Below the pieces are notes generated by a model. It did no database searches. It was given only the letters and a program-made list of their open reading frames with translations, and was not told where the DNA came from. The position numbers and the translations under genes were made by a program. A DNA stretch of 62,379 nt from Mycobacterium aquaticum (GTDB taxonomy: Bacteria; Actinomycetota; Actinomycetes; Mycobacteriales; Mycobacteriaceae), in contig NZ_MVHF01000051.1 of NCBI RefSeq assembly GCF_002086485.1, positions 1-62,379 on the forward strand, written 5' to 3'. Position 1 is the stretch's first letter, and every line of letters begins with the position of its first letter. Positions 17,345 to 25,096 of this stretch are shown in pieces.

Positions 17345-19105
17345 ATGACAGCTTCAGTAAGGGGCGTATCTGAACGTCCAGCCGTGTACCGCGTCGTCGA
17401 CCACATCGTCGACTACCTGGCAGCGGGCGGGGTGTCCCATATATTCGGTGTGGACGGCGCGAACATCGAAGATTTGTACGACGCCGCATACTTCCGTGAC
17501 GGCATCACTGCGGTGCTCGCCAAGCATGAATTCTCCGCGGCGACCATGGCCGACGGGTACAGCCGCAGCGGTGCAGGTCTCGGCGTTGTCATGGCCACAT
17601 CGGGCGGCGGCTGTCTGAATCTGATCCCCGGGCTCGGAGAATCGCTCGCCAGCCGGGTTCCGGTTCTGGCGCTCGTCGGCCAGGCGCCCACGGCGCTCGA
17701 CGGCAGGGGCAGTTTCCAGGACACGAGTGGGCGCGCGGGTTCGCTGAACGCCGAGGCACTGTTCGGCGCGGTGTCGGTGAGCTGTGAACGGGTGCTGCGG
17801 CCCGCCGACATCGTCACCGCATTGCCGCGGGCCGTCGCCGCGGCTCGCACCGGCGGTCCTGCGGTCTTGCTTTTGCCCAAAGACATCCAGCAACAACCAC
17901 TGGGTTTCAGTGGGCCCAAATCGCACAACGGCCAGGCATTGGGGCAGCGGCAGGTGGGGGATCCGCATCCGCTGGTCCGCGCGCTGCGCAAGGCGCACGG
18001 GCCGATCACGATCATCGCCGGCGAGCAGGTGGCCCGCGATGACGCGCGCGCCGAACTGGAGCAGCTGCGGTCCGTCCTGCGGGCACGCGTCGCGTGCGTA
18101 CCCGACGCGAAAGACGTCGCGGGCACACCCGGTATGGGCTCGTCGTCGGCGCTGGGGGTCACCGGGGTGATCGGGCACCCGGGAACTGTCGAGGCGGTCG
18201 CGCAGAGTGCGGTGTGTCTGTTGGTCGGGACCCGGATGCCGGTGATGGCCCGGACCGGGCTGGACGCCGCGCTCGGTTCAACGCGCACGCTGTCGATCGG
18301 GTCGGCCCCGCCGTACCTGCCGTGCACCCACGTGCACACAGAAGATCTGCGGGCATCACTGAACCGGCTCACTCGTGCGCTCACCGGCCACGGCAGGCCG
18401 CTCGGTGTCCGGGTGCCGGATATGGTGCCGCACAACGAACTTGCCCCGCCATGGTGTTCCGACGAGGGCGTCCGCTACCGCGACGCGATGCTTGCGCTCG
18501 ACCGGGCCTTACCGGACGGGGTGAACATCGTCGTCGATGCAGGCAACACCGGGGCCTCGGCGGTGCACTACCTGCCGGTGCGGCGCGGCGGGCGGTTCGT
18601 CGTCGCGCTGGGCATGGGCGGCATGGGCTACAGCTTCGGCGCGGGCATCGGCATGGCGTTCGCCAATCGCAAGCGCACGGTGATCATCGCCGGTGACGGA
18701 TCCTTCTACATGCACGGGATGGAGTTGCACACCGCCATTCAGCACCGCCTGCCGGTGACCGTGGTGCTGTTCAACAACAACGCCCACGCCATGTGCGTCA
18801 CCCGTGAGCAGCTCTACTACAACGATCTCTACAGCTACAACCGATTCTCGCCCAGTCGGCTCGGCGCCGGCCTGGCAGCGATGTTCCCGGGCCTGGCCTC
18901 GACAGATGTCACCGCCATCGACCGACTGCCCGCCGCGCTCGCCGACGCGTTGGGAACCGACGGCCCTTCGGTCGTCAGTATCGAATGCTCTGCGGACGAA
19001 ATCCCGCCCTTCGCACCGTTTCTCACGGCGATCGGTACTTCCGCAGCCCAACACAGTCAATCAACAGAAGAGGAGGGCACGGTCAATGTCCCTGCCAGCG
19101 CTTGA
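17345..19105 (+). CDS. Thiamine-diphosphate-dependent enzyme, acetolactate-synthase/decarboxylase family
   Basis: The 586-residue product has the three-domain layout of acetohydroxyacid synthase-like enzymes: a PYR domain with the catalytic Glu (AKHEFSAATMADGYSR, Glu62), a central domain, and a PP domain with the ThDP/Mg motif GDG (450-452) ending in Asn-Asn (477-478). A long hydrophobic-free N terminus makes it cytosolic. Family members form C-C bonds from 2-oxo acids (often pyruvate) or decarboxylate them. Here it heads an operon with an ACP and an acyl-AMP ligase, so the acceptor may be an acyl thioester (inference; compare PigD in prodiginine synthesis). Its end overlaps the next gene by 20 bp. 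Confidence 0.9.
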   Translation: MTASVRGVSERPAVYRVVDHIVDYLAAGGVSHIFGVDGANIEDLYDAAYFRDGITAVLAKHEFSAATMADGYSRSGAGLGVVMATSGGGCLNLIPGLGESLASRVPVLALVGQAPTALDGRGSFQDTSGRAGSLNAEALFGAVSVSCERVLRPADIVTALPRAVAAARTGGPAVLLLPKDIQQQPLGFSGPKSHNGQALGQRQVGDPHPLVRALRKAHGPITIIAGEQVARDDARAELEQLRSVLRARVACVPDAKDVAGTPGMGSSSALGVTGVIGHPGTVEAVAQSAVCLLVGTRMPVMARTGLDAALGSTRTLSIGSAPPYLPCTHVHTEDLRASLNRLTRALTGHGRPLGVRVPDMVPHNELAPPWCSDEGVRYRDAMLALDRALPDGVNIVVDAGNTGASAVHYLPVRRGGRFVVALGMGGMGYSFGAGIGMAFANRKRTVIIAGDGSFYMHGMELHTAIQHRLPVTVVLFNNNAHAMCVTREQLYYNDLYSYNRFSPSRLGAGLAAMFPGLASTDVTAIDRLPAALADALGTDGPSVVSIECSADEIPPFAPFLTAIGTSAAQHSQSTEEEGTVNVPASA

Positions 19106-19781
19106 CGATATCGCCACCCATTCCGGCAGCTCCGATGCCATCCCCGGGGTCCACCGCATCGAGACGTCGCCGCGGGACAAGGCGACTCCGATCATCCTGG
19201 AGATGATGCACTCGGTGTATCCACACGACCAGGTGTTCGGTGAATACTGCACCGTCAACGACTACATCGACTGCCCGCCCGACGCACTGTACGAGTACCT
19301 CTCCGACACGCGCTGTCTCGAGGAGTGGACGTACAGTTTGCGCGGGTTCGAAGAGACCGATGAATCGGGCCTGTGGCTCGCGTGGGACAAACTGGGCTCG
19401 GAGACCGAGATCTACACCAGGACGGTGGCCAACCCAGAAGCCCGAACAGTCGACTACCACTGCGCGTGGGATCAGGGCAAGCACCTGTGGATGATCTATC
19501 TGATGCGGGTCGTCGACGCGCAACTGGTGCTCAACAAGCCCGGATCGGTTGTGCTGTGGACCAATTGCCATCATCCGTTCTACGACCACAACCCCTATCC
19601 GGAGACTGCGCCTGCAGGGCGGCCGGTATGGGTCGGTGACTTCTGGGACATGTTCGGCGCCGGTCATCTGCTGGAACTGCGGAATCTGAAGGCCATCGCC
19701 GAGTACCGGCATCACAACGGGTTGCCCATCACCCCGGATTGGATGCGGGAGTCCAGCCGGCACAAGACGAGTGTCGGCTGA
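19086..19781 (+). CDS. SRPBCC (START/polyketide-cyclase-like) protein
   Basis: The 231-residue product has the helix-grip start of SRPBCC proteins: NDYIDCPPDALYEYLSDTRCLEEWTYSLRGFEE (about 57-88), then several beta-strands and a long C-terminal helix with ELRNLKAIAEYR. Family members bind hydrophobic ligands; in natural-product clusters they act as cyclases, aromatases or lipid-binding helpers. ATG 19086 has GAGGAGGG upstream and lies inside the ThDP-enzyme end, so expression is coupled. It is larger than most cyclases. Exact role unknown. Confidence 0.8.
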   Translation: MSLPALDDIATHSGSSDAIPGVHRIETSPRDKATPIILEMMHSVYPHDQVFGEYCTVNDYIDCPPDALYEYLSDTRCLEEWTYSLRGFEETDESGLWLAWDKLGSETEIYTRTVANPEARTVDYHCAWDQGKHLWMIYLMRVVDAQLVLNKPGSVVLWTNCHHPFYDHNPYPETAPAGRPVWVGDFWDMFGAGHLLELRNLKAIAEYRHHNGLPITPDWMRESSRHKTSVG

Positions 19782-20815
19782 TGGTGAGAACCACGCGCGC
19801 CCCGGCCGTCAGCCTGCTCGACATCGCGACCTACCTACCGGAGAACCGCGTGCCGGCGCAGTGGTATGCCGATCACGCGGAAACCGATACGTTGCGCGAC
19901 AATCCGATGTTCGCGCCGCCGGAGTACCGCCATCACTCGGCACTCGAGGAATCCAACGTCGACATGATCGAGCAGGCTGTTTCGGCACTCACGGCCAGGC
20001 ACGGCCGGGGCATGCTCGATGACGTCGACATCCTGCTGACACATTCGCAGATGCCCGATCTGCCGATCGTCGGCGCCGGCGGTGAGACGGCCGCCCGGCT
20101 GGGCATCAAGCCCAAGTGGATCCTCGACGTGCACAACGGCGGGTGCGCCGCGTTTGTCTACATGCTCAGCCTGGCGCGTCAGCTGATGTGGTCCGGAGCG
20201 GGCCGTACCGCACTGATCGCTGCTTCGGTCAACGCCGCAGGCAAGATCTTCGAACAGGATCAGGTCGTCAAGCTCGCGCAGGCCTCGGTTCCGGGTGACG
20301 GGGCCGCGGTGGGCCTGGTCGCGCTCTCCGAGCAGTCCCCGGTGTTGGACATCGAATGCCGGTTCTTCGGCGAGAACGCCGTCGACATGACCCTCGACAC
20401 CGATCCGCCGCGAAAGTGGTGGGAGGCCGGGCCGGGGCAGGGCTACGTCGGGTTCAACGAGGCCAAGATCATGAAGGTGCTCTCGCGCGGCAATCGCCAG
20501 GTGCCCCAGGTGGTCAAGGCGGTGTGCGAGCGGATCGGGGTGAAGTCCAACGACCTCGACCTGCTGGTCACCAACCAGCCCAATCGGCTGTTGCTGCGCA
20601 ACTGGGATGAAGCACTTGAACTGCCACGCGAGCGGCATCGTGACACTTTCGGGCAGTGCGGCAATCTCTTCGCGGTCGGCATACCGGCCAACTTGGAGGC
20701 CGCGATCAACGACGGCGAGGTCAAGAGCGGCGACGTCGTGATGATGGCGGGCTTCGCCCACGCCGGGGATTTCGCAGGCGCTGCCGCCATTCAATGGGGC
20801 GGGAGGCCACAATGA
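19781..20815 (+). CDS. KAS III-like condensing enzyme / acyltransferase with atypical active site
   Basis: The 344-residue thiolase-fold protein of the FabH/KAS III type has nucleophile Cys122 in HNGGCAAFVY, the GDGAAVG glycine motif (about 172-178) and GNLFAVGIP (Asn295). The usual catalytic His of the HQxN motif is replaced: the segment reads TNQPN (Asn265). A Cys-Asn-Asn site should not carry out normal decarboxylative Claisen condensation, so an acyl-transfer or non-decarboxylating condensation is more likely (inference). The start ATG overlaps the previous TGA by 1 bp; the end overlaps the ACP gene by 4 bp. Confidence 0.88.
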   Translation: MVRTTRAPAVSLLDIATYLPENRVPAQWYADHAETDTLRDNPMFAPPEYRHHSALEESNVDMIEQAVSALTARHGRGMLDDVDILLTHSQMPDLPIVGAGGETAARLGIKPKWILDVHNGGCAAFVYMLSLARQLMWSGAGRTALIAASVNAAGKIFEQDQVVKLAQASVPGDGAAVGLVALSEQSPVLDIECRFFGENAVDMTLDTDPPRKWWEAGPGQGYVGFNEAKIMKVLSRGNRQVPQVVKAVCERIGVKSNDLDLLVTNQPNRLLLRNWDEALELPRERHRDTFGQCGNLFAVGIPANLEAAINDGEVKSGDVVMMAGFAHAGDFAGAAAIQWGGRPQ

Positions 20816-21081
20816 CATCTCCTACGGAGCAGGCGCCGAGTCTGACCGCGGTGACCGACGACATCATCGCGATGATCAGGGCCGAGATGCCGATTCCCGA
20901 TCTGACGGCCGACTCCTCGCTGCTCGACGGCGGATTGGATTCGCTGCGGGTGATGTCGCTGGTCCTGCGGATCGAGAACCGCTGGGAGATCGACCTTGAT
21001 GCCGATGACGCCGATGAGCTGCTGACCGTCGGAGACCTCGGTCGACTCGTGTTGCGCCGCATCACGGAGAAGCAGTCATGA
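20812..21081 (+). CDS. Free-standing acyl carrier protein
   Basis: The 89-residue acidic protein has the carrier-protein site GGLDSLRVM; the Ser (about residue 44) takes the 4'-phosphopantetheine arm. The length and helix pattern (DDIIAMIRAEMPI, SLVLRIENRWEI, TVGDLGRLVLRRI) are typical of discrete ACPs. GGGAGG precedes ATG 20812. It overlaps the KAS III-like gene before it and the AMP-ligase gene after it, each by 4 bp, which argues that acyl chains pass between these three proteins. Confidence 0.93.
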   Translation: MTSPTEQAPSLTAVTDDIIAMIRAEMPIPDLTADSSLLDGGLDSLRVMSLVLRIENRWEIDLDADDADELLTVGDLGRLVLRRITEKQS

Positions 21082-22880
21082 AAGGCCCTGATGCCGTAGT
21101 CCCGAAACACGAGACACTCCCTGCCGCGCTCGCGGCCGCGGCGCACACCGATCTGAGCCTGTTCTTCGTCAACGCGAAAGAAGAGGACCAGGAGGTGCCC
21201 AAGGCGCTGGTCCACGAGCGGACCCTGTCGATCGCCGCGGACCTGATGAAACGCGGTGTGCGGAAAGGGGATCGGGTCGCGCTCGTGTTGCCGACCTGCC
21301 CCGCGTTCGTCGACTGCTTCTTCGGGGTGCTATGCGCGGGCGGTATTCCCGTGCCGCTGTACCCGCCGGTCCGCCTGGGCAAGATGGACGAATACCACCG
21401 CAGGACCACGGCGATGCTGCAGTCGGTCGACGCGGCGTTGGTGGTGACCGACGACCGTATCCGCCGGTTTCTCGGTGTCGCGGTCGAGGCCGCGGCGCCT
21501 CGGCTGGGCTGCGTGACCGCATCGGAGCTGGGAGGTGCGGACGCCGACCAGGTCGACGTGGCACCCGACGACGTCGCGTTGATCCAGTTCTCTTCTGGCA
21601 CAACGCACGATCCCAAGCCTGTGGCGCTGACCCACCGCAACCTGTTGTCCAACCTCGCCTCGATCGACACCCGGCTCGCGGAGGAAGGCACCGCAACCCC
21701 GGTGGGCGTGTCCTGGCTACCGCTGTACCACGACATGGGTTTGATCGGGAATCTGCTGTCGGCGTTCTACATCGAGGCATCACTCGTGCTGCTTCCACCC
21801 GAGTTGTTCGTCACCACGCCTGCCGCCTGGCTGCGGGCCATCTCGCGCTATCGCGGTACCTACTCCGCGGCTCCCAATTTCGCATTCAACCTGTGCGTCA
21901 ACCGGATCAAGGACGAAGAGCTCGACGGGGTGGACCTGTCGTCGTGGAGTGTGTGCTTCAACGGTGCGGAATCCGTCGTGGCCGCCGTGCAGCGCCGCTT
22001 CGCCGAGCGGTTCTCGCGCTGGGGCTTCGATCCGTTGGCGTTGACGCCCTGCTACGGGATGGCCGAGGCGTCACTGGCTCTGACGTTCAAGCCGCCCAGG
22101 ACCACGTTCAGAACCTTCGGTGTGGAAGCCGACACCTTGGCCTACTCCGGACGGGTGGCACCAGGACGCAAAGAGCTCGTGAGCGTGGGCCGGCCGCTGG
22201 CCGGGGTCGAGATCGAGGTCCGTGACGACATGTCCCGGGCGATGGAGGCCGACAAGGTCGGCAGCATCTTCGTAAAGGGGCCGAGTGTGATGGCGGGGTA
22301 CTTCGGCCGGCCCGATCTCACCGACCAAGCCTTGCACGACGGCTGGCTTGAGACCGGAGACCTCGGCTTCGTCCATGACGGCGAGCTGTTCGTGTGCGGG
22401 CGGGCCAAGGACACGGTGATCATCCGGGGCGCCAACCACGCCCCGCAGGATTTCGAGGCGGCACTGGACGGACTGCCGGGGGTGCGCACCGGCTGTGCGG
22501 TGGCGGTCGGCTATGTCCCGGCCGGCGAGGAGCAGGAAGCACTGGCTCTGCTGGTCGAGACCACCTCCGAGGCGCCACCCAGCCTTGCAGGCGACGTCTC
22601 GAAGCGGGTGTGGGAACGCACCGGCATCCTGGCCAGTCATGTCGAGCTGCTCGCGCCGGGAACACTGCCCAGGACATCGAGCGGGAAACTGCGCCGGCGG
22701 GAATCGGCCAGGCAGTGGCAGGCCGGAACCCTCACGGCGCCCAAGAAGGTGTCCGCCATGCGGTTGATGTGGTACGCGGCCAAGGGGCAGGTTTCCCTTG
22801 CCAAGGCCACCTATACCCGTCTGTCCGCAAACAAACGACCGGCCGATCGCGCTGTTGGCGCGGGTGGGAGGGAATCATGA
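21078..22880 (+). CDS. Fatty acyl-AMP ligase (FAAL-type adenylating enzyme)
   Basis: Activates a carboxylic acid as acyl-AMP and most likely loads it on the adjacent ACP. The 600-residue product has the adenylate-forming motifs: QFSSGTTHDPKPVALTH (170-186), WLPLYHDMGLIG, CYGMAEASLALTF, DGWLETGDLGF and the C-terminal catalytic Lys in LPRTSSGKLRRR (Lys about 537). The YHDMGL and GMAEA-LALTF segments resemble mycobacterial FadD-type FAALs rather than acetyl-CoA ligases. Chain specificity cannot be read off. It overlaps both neighbours by 4 bp. Confidence 0.9.
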   Translation: MKGPDAVVPKHETLPAALAAAAHTDLSLFFVNAKEEDQEVPKALVHERTLSIAADLMKRGVRKGDRVALVLPTCPAFVDCFFGVLCAGGIPVPLYPPVRLGKMDEYHRRTTAMLQSVDAALVVTDDRIRRFLGVAVEAAAPRLGCVTASELGGADADQVDVAPDDVALIQFSSGTTHDPKPVALTHRNLLSNLASIDTRLAEEGTATPVGVSWLPLYHDMGLIGNLLSAFYIEASLVLLPPELFVTTPAAWLRAISRYRGTYSAAPNFAFNLCVNRIKDEELDGVDLSSWSVCFNGAESVVAAVQRRFAERFSRWGFDPLALTPCYGMAEASLALTFKPPRTTFRTFGVEADTLAYSGRVAPGRKELVSVGRPLAGVEIEVRDDMSRAMEADKVGSIFVKGPSVMAGYFGRPDLTDQALHDGWLETGDLGFVHDGELFVCGRAKDTVIIRGANHAPQDFEAALDGLPGVRTGCAVAVGYVPAGEEQEALALLVETTSEAPPSLAGDVSKRVWERTGILASHVELLAPGTLPRTSSGKLRRRESARQWQAGTLTAPKKVSAMRLMWYAAKGQVSLAKATYTRLSANKRPADRAVGAGGRES

Positions 22881-23938
22881 CTGTGGTCGCTGAATCACGG
22901 CCGTTGCCGCGCGTCACCAAACTCCCGCTGAACGCGGACATCGGCGCCTTACCCATGGCCGTGGACCCGATGGCGTTGTCGCTCAACGAGAATCCGTTCC
23001 CACCGCTGCCTGCGGTGCGGTCCGCGCTGATCGAATCGATCGACGCGGCCAACAGATATCCGGAGTTCCTGCCCGAGCGGTTGCGTCACCTCATCGCCGA
23101 TCACATCGGGATCTCCGACGAGCAGGTCATCCTCGGGCCGGGCGCGACCGGCGTCATGCTGCAGGTGCTGCATGCCATCACCGACCCGGGCAACCGGATC
23201 GTCTTCGCGGACCCGACGTTCGAGGGCTACGCGATCATCTCGGCGATGGTCCGGATATCGCCGATCAAGGTGCCACTCAACAGTTTCGGCCGCCACGATC
23301 TGGATGCCATGGCCGACGCGGCAACGGAGGCCAAAGTTGTGGCGATCTGCCGGCCGCACAATCCCACGGGCACCGTGGAGTCCGTAGCGAAACTCGATGC
23401 CTTCCTGCAGCGGATCCCCAGTGACACCGTCGTGCTCATCGACGAGGCCTACGCGGAGTTCGTCGGCCCGGACCACCGCATCGACTCGGTGGATCTGGTG
23501 CGCAGGTTCCCGAATGTCGTTGTGATCCGCACCTTCTCCAAGGCCTACGGGCTCGCCGGCCTGCGCATCGGGTATGCCTTCGGGTCTCGCGAACTGGCCG
23601 CCAAACTGTGGGCGATGCAGCTGCCGTTCGGCATGAGCACCACCAGCCTGGTTGCGGTGGCCGCGTCGTATCGAGCGGAATCCCAGCTACGACAACGGAT
23701 TCGGCTGCTCACCTCGGAACGGCGCAACCTGCAGTCGCGGCTGCGGGCGATGGGTATCGCCAGCACCGAGGCCCACGCCAACTTCATCTACCTTCCCGCG
23801 AACGGCACGCCGTGGCGCGACGTGTTCGATGACGCGGGCGTGCGCGTCAAGCATTACCCCGACGGTGGTGTGCGCGTCACCATCGGCGGACGGTCATCAA
23901 CCGGGGCGGTCCTGACCGCACTGCGGAACAAGCTCTAG
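22877..23938 (+). CDS. PLP-dependent class I/II aminotransferase (HisC/aromatic type)
   Basis: The 353-residue fold-type I aminotransferase has SLNENPFPPLPAV near the N terminus, the CRPHNPTGT Asn, DEAYAEF (Asp to PLP N1) and the Schiff-base Lys in TFSKAYGLAGLRIGY. The C-terminal GGVRVTIG holds the substrate-carboxylate Arg. It is closest in look to histidinol-phosphate/aromatic aminotransferases. In a cluster with a ThDP enzyme and acyl-ACP machinery it may aminate a ketone intermediate (inference). An extra HisC copy for primary metabolism is less likely given the operon. ATG 22877 overlaps the ligase stop. Confidence 0.9.
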   Translation: MTVVAESRPLPRVTKLPLNADIGALPMAVDPMALSLNENPFPPLPAVRSALIESIDAANRYPEFLPERLRHLIADHIGISDEQVILGPGATGVMLQVLHAITDPGNRIVFADPTFEGYAIISAMVRISPIKVPLNSFGRHDLDAMADAATEAKVVAICRPHNPTGTVESVAKLDAFLQRIPSDTVVLIDEAYAEFVGPDHRIDSVDLVRRFPNVVVIRTFSKAYGLAGLRIGYAFGSRELAAKLWAMQLPFGMSTTSLVAVAASYRAESQLRQRIRLLTSERRNLQSRLRAMGIASTEAHANFIYLPANGTPWRDVFDDAGVRVKHYPDGGVRVTIGGRSSTGAVLTALRNKL

Positions 23939-23947
23939 GAGGCCGCT

Positions 23948-25096
23948 GTGCGCGAACATCAGGTTGTCGTCATCGGTGCGGGACCCTCGGGTGTCGCCGC
24001 GGCTCTGAGCTTGAGCGACAGGGGTTTACGCCCGCTTTTGATCGACCGGGCCGACCATGTCGGGTCGTCCTGGAAGGGGCGGTACGACCGGCTGAAGCTC
24101 AACACCGGTCGGCAGACGTCGCACATGCCCAACCGGCCGTTCCCCAAGGGCACGGCGATCTTCCCGACCCGCGATCAAGTCGTCGCGCACCTGGACCATC
24201 ACGCGCACGAGGACGGCGTCGACCTGATGCTCAGCACGTGTGTGGCCAGGATCGACAGGATCGCGGGCAACTGGGTGCTGGCCACCTCGTCGGGGGATAT
24301 CAGTGCCCCGCAGATCGTCGTGGCCACCGGCTACGAGCACACGCCGAAGATCCCGGAATGGCCCGGCATGGATTCGTACCGGGGAACTGTGCTGCACTCG
24401 GCTACCTACCGAAACCCCAAGCTGTACATCGGGAAACGGGTGCTGGTGGTGGGGGCCGGGTCGTCGGCGATGGAGATCGTGCACGATGTCGCCACCGGGG
24501 GAGCGGCGCAGGCCTGGCTGGCTGTGCGCACCCCACCGCACATCCTGTTACGCGCGCTGCCCGGCGGATTCCCGTCGGACTACATCGCCAATCCGCTCTA
24601 CGACGCGCCACTGTGGTTGGCTGATGCCGTCTCCCGGGTGGCGCTGCGGGTCGACGTAGGCGATCTGTCCGAATTCGGCCTACCCACACCGCGCGAAGGC
24701 GTGTTCGCCCGCGGCAAGCGACTCGGCCGGGCGCCGGTGATCGTCGACCGCGAGGTGATCCACGCCATCCGTGCCCGCCGCTTCGAGGTCGTGCCCACCA
24801 TCGAATCCTTCAGTGAGGATGCGGTTCGGCTCATCGATGGGCAGCTTCTGCAACCCGACGTGGTGATCTGTGCGACCGGATACCACCGGGGCCTGGAACC
24901 GATGGTCGGCCATCTCGGCGTGTTGGACGAGCACGGGCTGCCGTGCGCGACCGGGCCGGTGGCTGCCGCACCCGGGTTGCGGTTCGTCGGCTTCCTGTCG
25001 CGACCCGGGCTCATCTCGTTCGTCGCCAAGCAGTCCGTACAGGTCGCCAAGGAGATCGCCGACGAACTCGACCGGGCACCGTCGCTCACGCCATGA
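23948..25096 (+). CDS. Flavin-dependent monooxygenase (YUCCA/FMO-like)
   Basis: The 382-residue product has two dinucleotide folds: FAD motif VIGAGPSGVAAA (about 9-20) and NADPH motif VVGAGSSAMEI (about 178-188). Segments typical of class B monooxygenases are present (RYDRLKLNT, FPTRDQV, ICATGYH near the C terminus). Such enzymes oxygenate N, S or carbonyl carbon; with an aminotransferase next door, N-oxidation is an attractive guess. GTG 23948 lies 9 bp after the aminotransferase stop with AGGAGGCC as ribosome site. The end overlaps the transporter gene by 4 bp. Confidence 0.9.
   Translation: MREHQVVVIGAGPSGVAAALSLSDRGLRPLLIDRADHVGSSWKGRYDRLKLNTGRQTSHMPNRPFPKGTAIFPTRDQVVAHLDHHAHEDGVDLMLSTCVARIDRIAGNWVLATSSGDISAPQIVVATGYEHTPKIPEWPGMDSYRGTVLHSATYRNPKLYIGKRVLVVGAGSSAMEIVHDVATGGAAQAWLAVRTPPHILLRALPGGFPSDYIANPLYDAPLWLADAVSRVALRVDVGDLSEFGLPTPREGVFARGKRLGRAPVIVDREVIHAIRARRFEVVPTIESFSEDAVRLIDGQLLQPDVVICATGYHRGLEPMVGHLGVLDEHGLPCATGPVAAAPGLRFVGFLSRPGLISFVAKQSVQVAKEIADELDRAPSLTP

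Noticed and set aside
22877..23938. Aminotransferase considered as the housekeeping histidinol-phosphate aminotransferase
   Set aside because: It is embedded with overlaps in a specialised operon and no other his genes are present.
23948..25096. FAD enzyme considered as a lysine/ornithine N-hydroxylase of a siderophore pathway
   Set aside because: Length and motifs fit YUCCA/FMO-like enzymes better, and no siderophore NRPS genes are nearby.
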